Shown in pieces: positions 1 through 8,172 of a DNA stretch of 18,876 nucleotides. This DNA comes from UBA10427 sp003500135 (GTDB taxonomy: Bacteria; Bacteroidota; Bacteroidia; Cytophagales; Cyclobacteriaceae), in assembly GCA_963966275.1 (NCBI GenBank), contig CAWZYQ010000069.1:1-18876 (forward strand). The letters are read 5' to 3'. Every line of letters starts with the position of its first letter. Position 1 is the stretch's first letter. A program made the translations under genes and the position numbers. The notes beneath the pieces were generated by a model. The model saw nothing but the letters and a program-made list of their open reading frames with translations. It did not search any database and had not been told where the DNA came from.

Positions 1-340
1 ATCTATAAACTTTAAACTTTAAACTGTTAAACTATCAACCCTTCCAGCTTCCAGCTTCCAGCTTCGAGCTTCGAGCAAAAAATGCTTTCACCCATCAACC
101 CAACCCCTGAACCACTGAACATCTGAACCCCTGAACGCCCTTTAATCTATAAACTTTAAACTTTAAACTGTTAAACTATCAACCCTTCCAGCTTCCAGCC
201 TCGAGCTTCGAGCAAAAAATACTTTCACCCATCAACCCAACCCCTGAACTTCTGAACCTCTGAACTACTGAACCATTGAACTATTGAACCATTGAACTAT
301 TGAACCATTGAACCCATGAACCCATGAACCCATGAACCCC
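1..340. repeat. Duplicated non-coding block of 7-bp and 8-bp tandem repeats
   Basis: A block of about 144 bp starting with ATCTATAAACTTTAAAC at 1 recurs almost exactly at 145. Each copy has the same three zones in order: AAAC-ending heptamers (TTTAAAC), a TTCCAGC/TTCGAGC heptamer run (five units in copy 1, four in copy 2), and an octamer run carrying GAAC. In copy 2 the octamer run is expanded: GAAC begins at 246 and recurs every 8 bp up to 334, twelve units without a slip, with the other bases drifting (CTGAAC, ATTGAAC, CATGAAC). In copy 1 only four units with 8-bp spacing are present (110-136). The block has no convincing reading frame. Its left edge may extend outside the window. It is intergenic sequence upstream of treS; function is unknown. 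Confidence 0.9.
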
Positions 341-422
341 TACCAACTTTCCCCTCAATCGCTGGACATCAATATCATAAAGATGTTATATTGGGCTTTG
401 CCAAACGCTAAAACCAGAAAAC
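341..422 (+). promoter_or_regulatory. Upstream region of treS, no clear promoter
   Basis: The 82 bp between the repeat block and the treS start codon must hold the 5' untranslated region if treS has its own promoter. AT-rich stretches such as TTATATTGGGCTTTG are present near 385, but I see no exact TAnnTTTG element with a properly spaced TTG. No Shine-Dalgarno is visible before the ATG at 423, which is normal for Bacteroidota. treS may be transcribed from upstream of the window. Confidence 0.2.
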
Positions 423-3400
423 ATGCACGACCAATTGCTGTGGTACAAAGATGCCATCATTTACGAACTGCACATCAAAGCCTTTATGGACGACAGCGGC
501 GACGGGGTGGGAGACTTCAACGGACTGCTCAAAAAGCTCGACTACCTGGAAGACCTCGGTGTAACCGCCATATGGGTGCTGCCTTTCTACCCGTCACCCC
601 TCCGCGATGATGGCTATGACATTCAGGACTACTATAGCATCAACCCGTCATATGGCACGGTCAAGCATTTTAAAAAATTTGTCAAAGCCGCCCGTGAGCG
701 CAACATCCGCGTTATCACCGAGCTGGTGATCAACCACACCTCCGACCAGCATCCCTGGTTTCAACGGGCCCGCCGTGCACCCAAGGGCTCTGTGGAGCGC
801 GATTATTACGTGTGGTCCGACACACCCGATAAATACAAAGGTGTACGCATCATCTTTCAGGATTATGAAGCCTCCAACTGGACCTATGATCCCGTAGCGG
901 AGCAATACTACTGGCACCGCTTTTTCCACCACCAGCCCGACCTCAACTACGACAACCCACAGGTACAGGAAGAGGTCTTCCGCATCATCGACTACTGGGC
1001 CGGTATGGGCGTTGACGGTTTTCGCCTCGATGCAGTGCCCTACCTTTATCAGCGCGAAGGTACCAACTGCGAAAACCTTCCGGAAACACATGTGTTCCTG
1101 AAAAAGCTGCGGAAGCACATCGATGAAAAGTTTGAAGGGAAAATGCTATTGGCAGAAGCCAATATGTGGCCCGAAGACTCCGCCTCTTATTTTGGTAAAG
1201 GCGATGAGTGCCACATGAACTACCACTTTCCCATCATGCCACGTATGTTTATGGCCATGCGGATGGAAAACCGCTATCCGATCATCGACATCTTTGACCA
1301 GACCCCCGAAATTCCCGATAACTGCCAGTGGGCTATCTTCCTTCGCAACCACGACGAGCTGACCCTCGAAATGGTGACCGACGAAGAGCGCGATTACATG
1401 TATAAGGTGTATGCCGAAAACCCGAAAGCCAAGATCAACCTGGGCCTGCGCCGGAGGTTGGCGCCGCTTATGGGGAACAACCGCCGCAAAATCGAGCTGA
1501 TCAACACCCTGCTGTTCTCCCTGCCGGGCACTCCCGTGCTTTACTATGGCGATGAGATCGGCATGGGCGATAACTTTTACCTGGGCGATCGTGATGGAGT
1601 GCGAACGCCCATGCAATGGTCACCAGACCGCAACGGAGGCTTTTCTAAGGCCAACCCACAGCAGCTCTACCTGCCTATGATCCTCGATCCGGAATATCAT
1701 TATGAGGCCGTCAACGTGGAGATGCAGCAATCCAATGGCTCGTCGCTGTTGTGGTGGACCAAGCGGATCATCAATATGCGCAAGCGGTTTAAGGCCTTCA
1801 GCCGGGGCGCCATGGAATTTATCCATTCCGAAAACGCCAAGGTGCTGGCTTTTACCCGTGCCTATAAAGATGAAATCATATTGGTGGTCGTCAACCTGTC
1901 GCGCTATACCGAAGTAGCCGAGTTGGAGCTCAGTGAGTATGCCGGCTTTGTGCCTATTGAAGTATTTAGTAAGAATAAATTCCCAGCCATACCGGCCCAC
2001 CAGGATTATACCTTCACACTCAGTCCGCATGCCTATCACTGGCTGCAGCTTACCAACCACCGTGTGGAGCACGAGCAGGATGACCCACAACATACCATTG
2101 AGGCAGATCAGTTGCAGCGCGTATTTACAGCCAAAAACAAAGAGAAGCTGGAGGATCCGATTTTGCCCGATTACATTGCGAGAAGTGTCTGGTTCAAAAG
2201 TCCGGATCGGAAGATGGAAGAGGCCAAAATTCTTGAAAAGATGCCCCTGAAGCGCTCGGGTAATGCATACTTTTTGCTCGTCGTAGAAATAAGTTATGAA
2301 AGTGGGTTGCCTGATATGTACCAACTGGGCCTTGCCTTTGGCAGAAAGGAAGAAAACCGTGTGGTAGCGCAATATCCGCAATCGATCATTTGCGAGGCAG
2401 TGATCAATGGTCAGGAGGGATATCTCTGCGATGCCCTCTACAGCGCCGGATTTCAGGAAGGATTGTTCCATGCCATTGCAGCGAAACAAAAAATTAAAAC
2501 GGATCATGCCACGGTTCGTTTTTACGATGAGAAAAAAATGTTGGGCAAATACCTTAGAAAGCAGGAAGAGCTCAACCCCAGAATGGTCCTTTCGAGTAAG
2601 TCCAACTTTTCTTTGCTATATCACAACGACTTTTACCTCAAGTTGTACCGCAAACTCGATCGCGCCATTAATCCAGACCTGGAAATCGTTCGGTTTGCCA
2701 GTGAACATAAAGGATTTGAATACATTCCGAAACTGGTGGCTACCATACAGCTGGAGTATGGAAAAGACGATTCCATATTGTTAGGTATGATGCAGGAAGC
2801 TGTTGAATACGAGAGCGATATGTGGACCTACCTGCTAGAGTTCCTGAAGCGCTACTACTCACGCATAACGTTTAATTATGCCGGTCAAAAGGCGCCAAGG
2901 CTCAAAGGGTCACTGGTCAAGCCGATCGCCCTGGAAGATTTGGACGACGACGAGCTGAAAGCGGAGATAGGGGCCTTATATGCCGATCAGATCAGGATGC
3001 TTGGTGAGCGCACTGCAGCTTTTCACCTTACCATGGCCAGCGACGAAAGCAACCCAAGCTTTAGCCCGGAAGAGTTTTCATTGCATTATCAGCGTTCATT
3101 GTTTTCGTCTTTCCAGTCGCTGGTTCGTCATACTTTTCAAAAGCTCAACAGAAAAAAAGGTCAGGCGCCGGATTTTGTCAGAGAGGAGGTGGACTATTTG
3201 CTGCCTATGCGTCAAAAGGTGCTGGATATACTGAAAAAAGTTTACGAACGAAAAATGGACACATTTAAAATTCGTGTGCATGGCGATTTCCATTTGAAGC
3301 AGGTGCTGTTTACCGGACAGGATTTTGTGTTCATTGATTTTGAAGGAGAAACCGGACGGCGGTACAGTGAAAGAAGGATCAAGCGATCGCCGCTGCGCGA

Positions 3401-3737
3401 TATTGCCAGTATGATTCTTTCCCTTCAAAAGGTAACTTTTGCCGGTATTATGGAAAGTGAGGAGGTGCGCATGGAAGACTTTGAGGAATTGCGCCCCTGG
3501 GCGGAAACATGGTACCACTATATGAGTCAGTTTTTCTTTAAGGCCTATCTCGACCATACCCATGACAAGCCACTGGTGCCCAAAGCGCAGGAGGACCTGG
3601 TCAAGATCCTTAATGTATTTATTCTGGAGCGTGCCCTCATGGAACTGGAAGTTGCCCTGGATGATCCAAAAGACGAAATGATTGTACCCCTGCTTTGTAT
3701 CAATACCATTGTAAAGCAGTGGAATGGAAGAGGGTAG
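423..3737 (+). CDS. treS: Trehalose synthase (maltose glucosyltransferase) fused to maltokinase
   Basis: This 1104-residue cytoplasmic enzyme combines two activities. The N-terminal part is a GH13 alpha-amylase-fold trehalose synthase that interconverts maltose and trehalose. It shows WYKDAIIYELH at the start, NHTSD (104-108), the nucleophile in GFRLDAV (D203), the acid/base in LLAEAN (E245) and the third carboxylate in LRNHDE (D311). An amylase C-terminal sheet follows to about residue 550. The C-terminal part is a maltokinase (Pep2/Mak type) that makes maltose 1-phosphate with ATP. Its phosphotransferase motif HGDFHLKQ lies at 953-960 (D955 is the likely base), and FIDFEGE carries the metal-binding D972. 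Such fusions feed the GlgE alpha-glucan pathway or recycle trehalose; glgE and glgB are not in this window. The ATG at 423 is used because the family begins almost immediately with the WYKDA motif. No frameshift or missing catalytic residue was seen. Confidence 0.95.
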   Translation: MHDQLLWYKDAIIYELHIKAFMDDSGDGVGDFNGLLKKLDYLEDLGVTAIWVLPFYPSPLRDDGYDIQDYYSINPSYGTVKHFKKFVKAARERNIRVITELVINHTSDQHPWFQRARRAPKGSVERDYYVWSDTPDKYKGVRIIFQDYEASNWTYDPVAEQYYWHRFFHHQPDLNYDNPQVQEEVFRIIDYWAGMGVDGFRLDAVPYLYQREGTNCENLPETHVFLKKLRKHIDEKFEGKMLLAEANMWPEDSASYFGKGDECHMNYHFPIMPRMFMAMRMENRYPIIDIFDQTPEIPDNCQWAIFLRNHDELTLEMVTDEERDYMYKVYAENPKAKINLGLRRRLAPLMGNNRRKIELINTLLFSLPGTPVLYYGDEIGMGDNFYLGDRDGVRTPMQWSPDRNGGFSKANPQQLYLPMILDPEYHYEAVNVEMQQSNGSSLLWWTKRIINMRKRFKAFSRGAMEFIHSENAKVLAFTRAYKDEIILVVVNLSRYTEVAELELSEYAGFVPIEVFSKNKFPAIPAHQDYTFTLSPHAYHWLQLTNHRVEHEQDDPQHTIEADQLQRVFTAKNKEKLEDPILPDYIARSVWFKSPDRKMEEAKILEKMPLKRSGNAYFLLVVEISYESGLPDMYQLGLAFGRKEENRVVAQYPQSIICEAVINGQEGYLCDALYSAGFQEGLFHAIAAKQKIKTDHATVRFYDEKKMLGKYLRKQEELNPRMVLSSKSNFSLLYHNDFYLKLYRKLDRAINPDLEIVRFASEHKGFEYIPKLVATIQLEYGKDDSILLGMMQEAVEYESDMWTYLLEFLKRYYSRITFNYAGQKAPRLKGSLVKPIALEDLDDDELKAEIGALYADQIRMLGERTAAFHLTMASDESNPSFSPEEFSLHYQRSLFSSFQSLVRHTFQKLNRKKGQAPDFVREEVDYLLPMRQKVLDILKKVYERKMDTFKIRVHGDFHLKQVLFTGQDFVFIDFEGETGRRYSERRIKRSPLRDIASMILSLQKVTFAGIMESEEVRMEDFEELRPWAETWYHYMSQFFFKAYLDHTHDKPLVPKAQEDLVKILNVFILERALMELEVALDDPKDEMIVPLLCINTIVKQWNGRG

Positions 3738-3772
3738 TGGGTATGCTTAAGGTAAAATAGAATAAAATGAAG

Positions 3773-3803
3773 GGAAAATAAAAAGGCTGACATTGTCAGC
3801 CTT
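3773..3803 (-). terminator. Intrinsic terminator of the outer-membrane protein gene, shared with treS
   Basis: AAGGCTGACA and TGTCAGCCTT form a perfect inverted repeat (3783-3803) around one T; in RNA this is about an 8-9 bp stem with a short loop. On the minus strand it is followed by TTTTTATTTT, a good U-tract, and it starts 16 nt after the stop codon of the minus gene ending at 3819. On the plus strand it lies about 45 bp after the treS stop but is followed only by AACTATTTAA, so it is probably weaker in that direction. Confidence 0.8.
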
Positions 3804-3818
3804 AACTATTTAATGTTT

Positions 3819-4856
3819 TTACTTCCCAAAACTTTCCACGCGGTTATCGAGCTTGGTCGAGAATACGGGGAAGCTGATTTTGGCAGTCATATAGAAGCCG
3901 GACCCCTGCAGACCCGGGCGATAGCCTACTTCGGCGCCATATCCCCAGGCAAGCGCCCGGTTGAATTTTCCCTCGATACCGGCCCTAGCGCCTAAAATAG
4001 AGGTGTTGATCTGATCGCCGGTATAAAGTCTTTCACCGTTGTCTATTTGTTCGTAAATATCAGATACTGTTACAAAAGGAGTGGCAATGATATCAAAATA
4101 GGCGGTAAAGATCAGGTCGTTAACCAGTGTCCCATATTTACTATCGGGTTGTACGGCCACATTTTTGATCAGTGAGATACTTCCACCGAGTATAAAACCG
4201 GAAGCGTTGTAGTCATTGTAAACCGACAGGTTTGGGTCGATGGCATCGCCAAACTCATCTTCCAGCGCTACATCCTGATTTTCCAGTATGCGATTTACAT
4301 TGAAGGCAGTCTGATAGTGCAAGGCACCCACACGCACACCATAGATGCGTCGCATTTTGGTAGGGATCACCGTATGATCAGGCACTGTGGCAGCCCATTT
4401 ATCGCCTTGTGTCCGTTTGCTATATAGTACAAATTTCGACTCCACATCTTCTTCACGATCCACCACGTGATAGGTAACTACGGCTTCCATATACCCAAAT
4501 GCCTTGGGTTCATTCAGAATAGGGTTATCCGAATTTTCGATCTGGTTCTTGAAAGAAGCATCGCGCTGCATATCGAAGGTACTATGATAGGCGGTGCGCG
4601 CATGCACCATCACGTCAAACACATCCTGGTGGTAGTATTGTGCCTGTAGTCCAAAGCCGGCCGTAACGTTGGTTGTAAAAAGCTCTCCGTAAATGGGCTG
4701 CAAATGGATAAAAAGCTTGTTGATATCGTAAGGGTCGTCATACAACTCTTCGTATGTAAGGGTTTTGGTTTCGGTTCGTCCAAATCGCTGGGCATGAATT
4801 TGAGTGGATACGCAGCAAAACAGTATGAGGACTAAAAATAAGGTATACCTTTTCAC
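3819..4856 (-). CDS. Exported outer-membrane beta-barrel-like protein, unknown function
   Basis: I do not recognise a named family. The 345-residue product starts with a clear Sec signal peptide (MKRYTLFLVLILFCCVSTQIHA, probable cleavage before Q23). No lipobox Cys is positioned for lipidation. The mature part alternates polar and hydrophobic/aromatic residues in short stretches with glycines (for example VTAGFGLQAQYY and AWGYGAEVGYRPG near the end), as in outer-membrane beta-barrels. The last ~20 residues do not end in the usual terminal aromatic but in ESFGK. The start codon is GTG at 4856; no in-frame ATG precedes the signal peptide. It is a single-gene unit with a candidate promoter at 4914-4944 and a hairpin terminator after the stop, and it is convergent with treS. 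An outer-membrane location is inferred from the signal and strand pattern only. Confidence 0.75.
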   Translation of the reverse strand: MKRYTLFLVLILFCCVSTQIHAQRFGRTETKTLTYEELYDDPYDINKLFIHLQPIYGELFTTNVTAGFGLQAQYYHQDVFDVMVHARTAYHSTFDMQRDASFKNQIENSDNPILNEPKAFGYMEAVVTYHVVDREEDVESKFVLYSKRTQGDKWAATVPDHTVIPTKMRRIYGVRVGALHYQTAFNVNRILENQDVALEDEFGDAIDPNLSVYNDYNASGFILGGSISLIKNVAVQPDSKYGTLVNDLIFTAYFDIIATPFVTVSDIYEQIDNGERLYTGDQINTSILGARAGIEGKFNRALAWGYGAEVGYRPGLQGSGFYMTAKISFPVFSTKLDNRVESFGK

Positions 4857-4913
4857 GACGTTGGAATTAAATTAAAAAATGAGCTCAATAGTTAAAAAGT
4901 ACTTAATTCTTAA

Positions 4914-4944
4914 CAAATATATTAATATTTCCATGTAATTGAAA
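4914..4944 (-). promoter_or_regulatory. Candidate promoter for the outer-membrane protein gene
   Basis: On the minus strand TATATTTG (4914-4921) is an exact match to the Bacteroidota -7 element TAnnTTTG. It is separated by 19 bp from TTTC (4941-4944), an imperfect match to the -33 TTTG. This would give a 5' untranslated region of about 50 nt before the GTG start at 4856. The surrounding gap 4857-5040 is AT-rich and otherwise shows no gene. Confidence 0.45.
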
Positions 4945-5040
4945 TGTCAGGGCCATGGCTAATATGTAATAATAGTAAATTATGTGCTACTTTTTCAGCT
5001 ATTTGAGCAGAATTGTCGGAAATCGAAGGCCTTAGATCAT

Positions 5041-5075
5041 AAAAAAGCCCCTTTTCATCGAAAGGAAAAAGGGCT
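5041..5075 (-). terminator. Intrinsic terminator after hemL
   Basis: On the minus strand the arms at 5065-5075 (AGCCCTTTTTC) and 5046-5056 (GAAAAGGGGCT) pair over 11 bp with one U·G wobble and an 8-nt loop. TTTTTT follows directly. It lies about 20 nt after the hemL stop codon and should end the guaA-hemL transcription unit. Confidence 0.9.
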
Positions 5076-5095
5076 ATAATAATGTTTCGATTTTA

Positions 5096-6388
5096 TTAGT
5101 GAATTTCTTCCAAAGCGGCTTTGTTGGCTTCGATGATATGACCAACTTCCTTTTCGCCAATGGCAGTTGATATGAACAATGCCTCAAATTGCGAAGGCGC
5201 CAGGTACACATTTCTGTTGAGCATCGCGTTGAAATAACGACCAAAAAGCTTGGTGTCTGAAGTTTTTGCCGATTTGAAATCAAAAACTTCTTCCTGCGTA
5301 AAGTGCAGACTGATCATCGAGCCCAGCTGGTTAATGGTATAGTTTTTACCAATAGCCTTTACATTTTCTTCAAAGCCTTTTTTGAGCTTTTTAGTGGTCG
5401 TATCCAGTTGTTCATAAACTTCCGGATGATCATTCAGATATTTCAACATGGCGTATCCGGCCGACATGGCAATGGGGTTGCCGCTAAGGGTACCGGCCTG
5501 ATAAACCGGGCCCTGTGGCGATACATAATCCATTATTTCCTGTTTGCCGCCGTAGGCGCCCACCGGCATTCCACCGCCAATGATTTTTCCAAGCGTAGTC
5601 ATATCGGGTGTTACTCCGAGTAATTCCTGTGCCCCGCCTTTGGAAAGTCTGAACCCGGTCATGACTTCATCAAATATCAGAACAATGTTTTCCTGGTCGC
5701 AGATCTTTCTCAAGCCCTCCAGATATCCGGGTTTTGGTACAATACAGCCCATATTACCTGCTACCGGTTCTAAAATGATGGCGGCAATTTCATTTTTGTT
5801 GTGCTGGATCAGCGCTTCCACAGCCTCCAGATCATTAAAGGGAGCTGTCAGGGTGTCCAGCGCTGTGCCTTTGGTTACGCCGGGGCTATCGGGCGTGCCC
5901 ATCGTGGCGGCCCCACTACCTGCGGCAATCAGAAACGAATCGCCATGGCCGTGGTAGCAACCTTCCATTTTAATGATCTTATCGCGACCCGTAAAGCCAC
6001 GGGCCACCCTGATGGCCGACATGGTGGCTTCGGTCCCCGAATTGACCATTCTTACTTTTTCGATGGAAGGCACCATTTCTACAATAAGTTCAGCGATGGC
6101 CACTTCTTTGGCGGTAGGGGCACCAAAAGAAAGGGATTTCCCAATGGCATCGGCCACAGCCTTTTCAATAATGTCAGGTGCATGGCCAAGGATCATCGGC
6201 CCCCATGAGTTGATCAACTCGATATAATGGTTGTCGTCCTCATCGTACATGTAGGCGCCTTTGGCCGATTTGATAAATAGTGGGTCGCCACCAACGGCTT
6301 TAAAGGCGCGCACAGGAGAGTTGACACCACCAGGAATTACTTTTTGAGCTTCTTGATAGAGTGAGATACTGTTGTTTTTTTGAATCAT
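5096..6388 (-). CDS. hemL: Glutamate-1-semialdehyde 2,1-aminomutase
   Basis: This 430-residue cytoplasmic enzyme depends on pyridoxal 5'-phosphate and converts glutamate-1-semialdehyde to 5-aminolevulinate, the last step of the C5 route into haem. Family hallmarks are visible: the N-terminal IPGGVNSPVRAF, NSGTEA (116-121), CYHGHGD (144-150), the cofactor-binding Asp in FDEVMTGFR (D240), and the Schiff-base lysine in TLGKIIGGGMPVGAYGG (K268). Length is typical. Its ATG is separated by a single nucleotide from the stop codon of the upstream binding-fold gene, so the two are almost certainly co-transcribed and possibly translationally coupled. A strong terminator follows. Nothing in the sequence appears truncated. 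Confidence 0.97.
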   Translation of the reverse strand: MIQKNNSISLYQEAQKVIPGGVNSPVRAFKAVGGDPLFIKSAKGAYMYDEDDNHYIELINSWGPMILGHAPDIIEKAVADAIGKSLSFGAPTAKEVAIAELIVEMVPSIEKVRMVNSGTEATMSAIRVARGFTGRDKIIKMEGCYHGHGDSFLIAAGSGAATMGTPDSPGVTKGTALDTLTAPFNDLEAVEALIQHNKNEIAAIILEPVAGNMGCIVPKPGYLEGLRKICDQENIVLIFDEVMTGFRLSKGGAQELLGVTPDMTTLGKIIGGGMPVGAYGGKQEIMDYVSPQGPVYQAGTLSGNPIAMSAGYAMLKYLNDHPEVYEQLDTTTKKLKKGFEENVKAIGKNYTINQLGSMISLHFTQEEVFDFKSAKTSDTKLFGRYFNAMLNRNVYLAPSQFEALFISTAIGEKEVGHIIEANKAALEEIH

Positions 6389-6389
6389 A

Positions 6390-8156
6390 TTAATATTGTG
6401 GATTCAGTAAAATTAATTCTGCATCTGAAAATTGTATCAACGGAACAAACTGGTTATCGTTGGATTCAGCGAAGGAATATCCTTCGAAGATTACTCCTTT
6501 AATAAAATGTTGTGGACCGAAAGAGTTTTCAAAATGGTTGCCATGTTTTTGCAACATCCGGCCTAGCACCATCATTTCGTCGTAGCCCAGAAAGCTGTAT
6601 TTTTCTGGTAGAGTGTTGTATTTCTCGGCATATCGTTCCCTGAAATTCCTGACCTTTTCCGAACCATGGTCATAATACATGGGCCACATCAAAATGGCCT
6701 TGAGGCGTTCCAGGGCCTGAAGTGATACCTCTTTGTCTTCGAGCCAGTCACCCCTGCCTACTAAAATGGTTGAATCCATGCGCGTTTCCAGCGCTGTGAT
6801 GGTCATGGAGGCTATTGATGCTTCATCGGAGGTGATAAAAACATGCCCAATACTATCCGGCGCTACAACCAGAAATTCATCTTCACCGCGCCGCAGGTTG
6901 CTTCTGCGACTTGAAGATTCATTGTTTTCAAGTTCTTCGATGGTTTGTGTTGACGTTAGGACATCCAGGATTTTTCTCGGATTGTTATCGCTTACCGTAT
7001 CCATGTGATTCACACTGAGCCCGTTGTTGATCAGGGTTTTGCCATATGTGTACGCCATTATAGAGTCGCGGTCGGTTTTGCCAAGGAAAATAAAGGCATT
7101 GGGATTGTGGACTATCTGGCTGACATATTCTGCTGCTCTTTTACTCATCGTAGCATAGGAGGGCATCATCAAAAAAGCATAGGGGTTGTTTTGTATGACT
7201 TCCGGGTTTTGTGAGATCGGATTGACCATCACAATTTTATTTTGGAAAGAAAACCGGGATACCATATTTACCGGCCCCGGGTACAATGGCCCTATGATCA
7301 GGTCCATAAACTTCATTTCGTCTCTTTCCAGAATTCTTTTCGTGGTAAGGCTGTCTTTACGAGTGTCATAAGCCAGCAATTCAATATTCACACCTTCTGA
7401 TTTCAGATGATCAACGGCCAGTTGAATGCCCTGATAAAGATCCAGTATAAACCTGTTGGTAATCCTTTTCCGGTTGTTGGACAGGTCTTCGAATAAAAAC
7501 GGTAGAATTACGGCTACCTGGTACTTGTTTTTTCTGATACTTTTTACCTCTTCCCTTATCCGGAAGCCGGAGCGATCCAGTTCAAACTTTATTACAAGCT
7601 CCTCCAGCAGTTTCCGGTCCTGTTGCTGAAGAGGTTGGGCAAAAATCAAACGCGCATAGCGTTCACCTACTATGCGGTTCTCCTGATGCAACTCATAGAG
7701 AGCTTGTATGCTGTCAAGACTCTGGATTTCACTGATATCATTTTTAATCAATTTACCGGCAAGATCGCTGGTTTTCTGGTCTTTAATACTTTGATATTGT
7801 TTTAAGGCACTGCTAAAATCGTCAGTTTCCAGGTAAAACTTAACCAGCCAAAGGTAGGCCTCATCAATTTGCTTCCAATCCGGATTGTTCACGGTTATCT
7901 GAAGCATCATGTCCTTGGCCTGTCGCAATTTCCCCTGTTCATATGCCGAGAGCGCATAATAATAGGATGCATACCATTTAAAAGGCGTTTTTGCCGCAGG
8001 GGCTGTGAAGGGCATCAGCTTCTGCGTAGCCAGATTGTATTTGCCCAGCTTAAAAAACTCCTTTCCTTCAAGGTAGTCCTCCTGGCTCAACTGTCCGAAT
8101 GACTGCAAGGATAACAGAAGGGCAAAAGATATGGTCAATAGGTGTTTTAGTTGCAT
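6390..8156 (-). CDS. Exported protein: helical-repeat N-terminus plus type I periplasmic-binding fold
   Basis: The 588-residue product begins with a Sec signal peptide (MQLKHLLTISFALLLSLQSFG, cleavage near G21/Q22) and has no lipobox cysteine. Residues about 25-200 are helical and TPR-like (for example KEFFKLGKYNLATQKLMP and FYLETDDFSSALKQYQSIKDQ). From about 211 a ligand-binding fold of the branched-chain-amino-acid/LivJ type begins: YQVAVILPFLFED, then DLYQGIQLAVDHL and DLIIGPLYPG. The layout recalls LpoA/YraM-type activators of penicillin-binding proteins and Bacteroidota proteins named amino-acid ABC transporter substrate-binding proteins. No transporter genes are adjacent, so I do not call it a transport protein. 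The ATG at 8156 is preferred over one at 8186, because the latter would put ten extra residues before the signal peptide and overlap guaA. It lies 16 nt after guaA and 1 nt before hemL. Confidence 0.85.
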   Translation of the reverse strand: MQLKHLLTISFALLLSLQSFGQLSQEDYLEGKEFFKLGKYNLATQKLMPFTAPAAKTPFKWYASYYYALSAYEQGKLRQAKDMMLQITVNNPDWKQIDEAYLWLVKFYLETDDFSSALKQYQSIKDQKTSDLAGKLIKNDISEIQSLDSIQALYELHQENRIVGERYARLIFAQPLQQQDRKLLEELVIKFELDRSGFRIREEVKSIRKNKYQVAVILPFLFEDLSNNRKRITNRFILDLYQGIQLAVDHLKSEGVNIELLAYDTRKDSLTTKRILERDEMKFMDLIIGPLYPGPVNMVSRFSFQNKIVMVNPISQNPEVIQNNPYAFLMMPSYATMSKRAAEYVSQIVHNPNAFIFLGKTDRDSIMAYTYGKTLINNGLSVNHMDTVSDNNPRKILDVLTSTQTIEELENNESSSRRSNLRRGEDEFLVVAPDSIGHVFITSDEASIASMTITALETRMDSTILVGRGDWLEDKEVSLQALERLKAILMWPMYYDHGSEKVRNFRERYAEKYNTLPEKYSFLGYDEMMVLGRMLQKHGNHFENSFGPQHFIKGVIFEGYSFAESNDNQFVPLIQFSDAELILLNPQY

Positions 8157-8172
8157 TTTGCTTGATTTTGGG

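Noticed and set aside
1..340. CRISPR array
   Set aside because: The units are 7-8 bp and run head to tail without unique spacers of 25-40 bp; no cas gene is nearby.
332..610. Open frame of 92 codons at the 5' end of treS
   Set aside because: It overlaps treS in another frame, runs into the repeat block and its protein is low-complexity and Arg-rich, as expected for a shadow frame.
648..2507. Three antisense open frames of 156-295 codons opposite treS
   Set aside because: They lie fully within a strongly conserved enzyme and show no recognisable motifs; they follow from the codon bias of treS.
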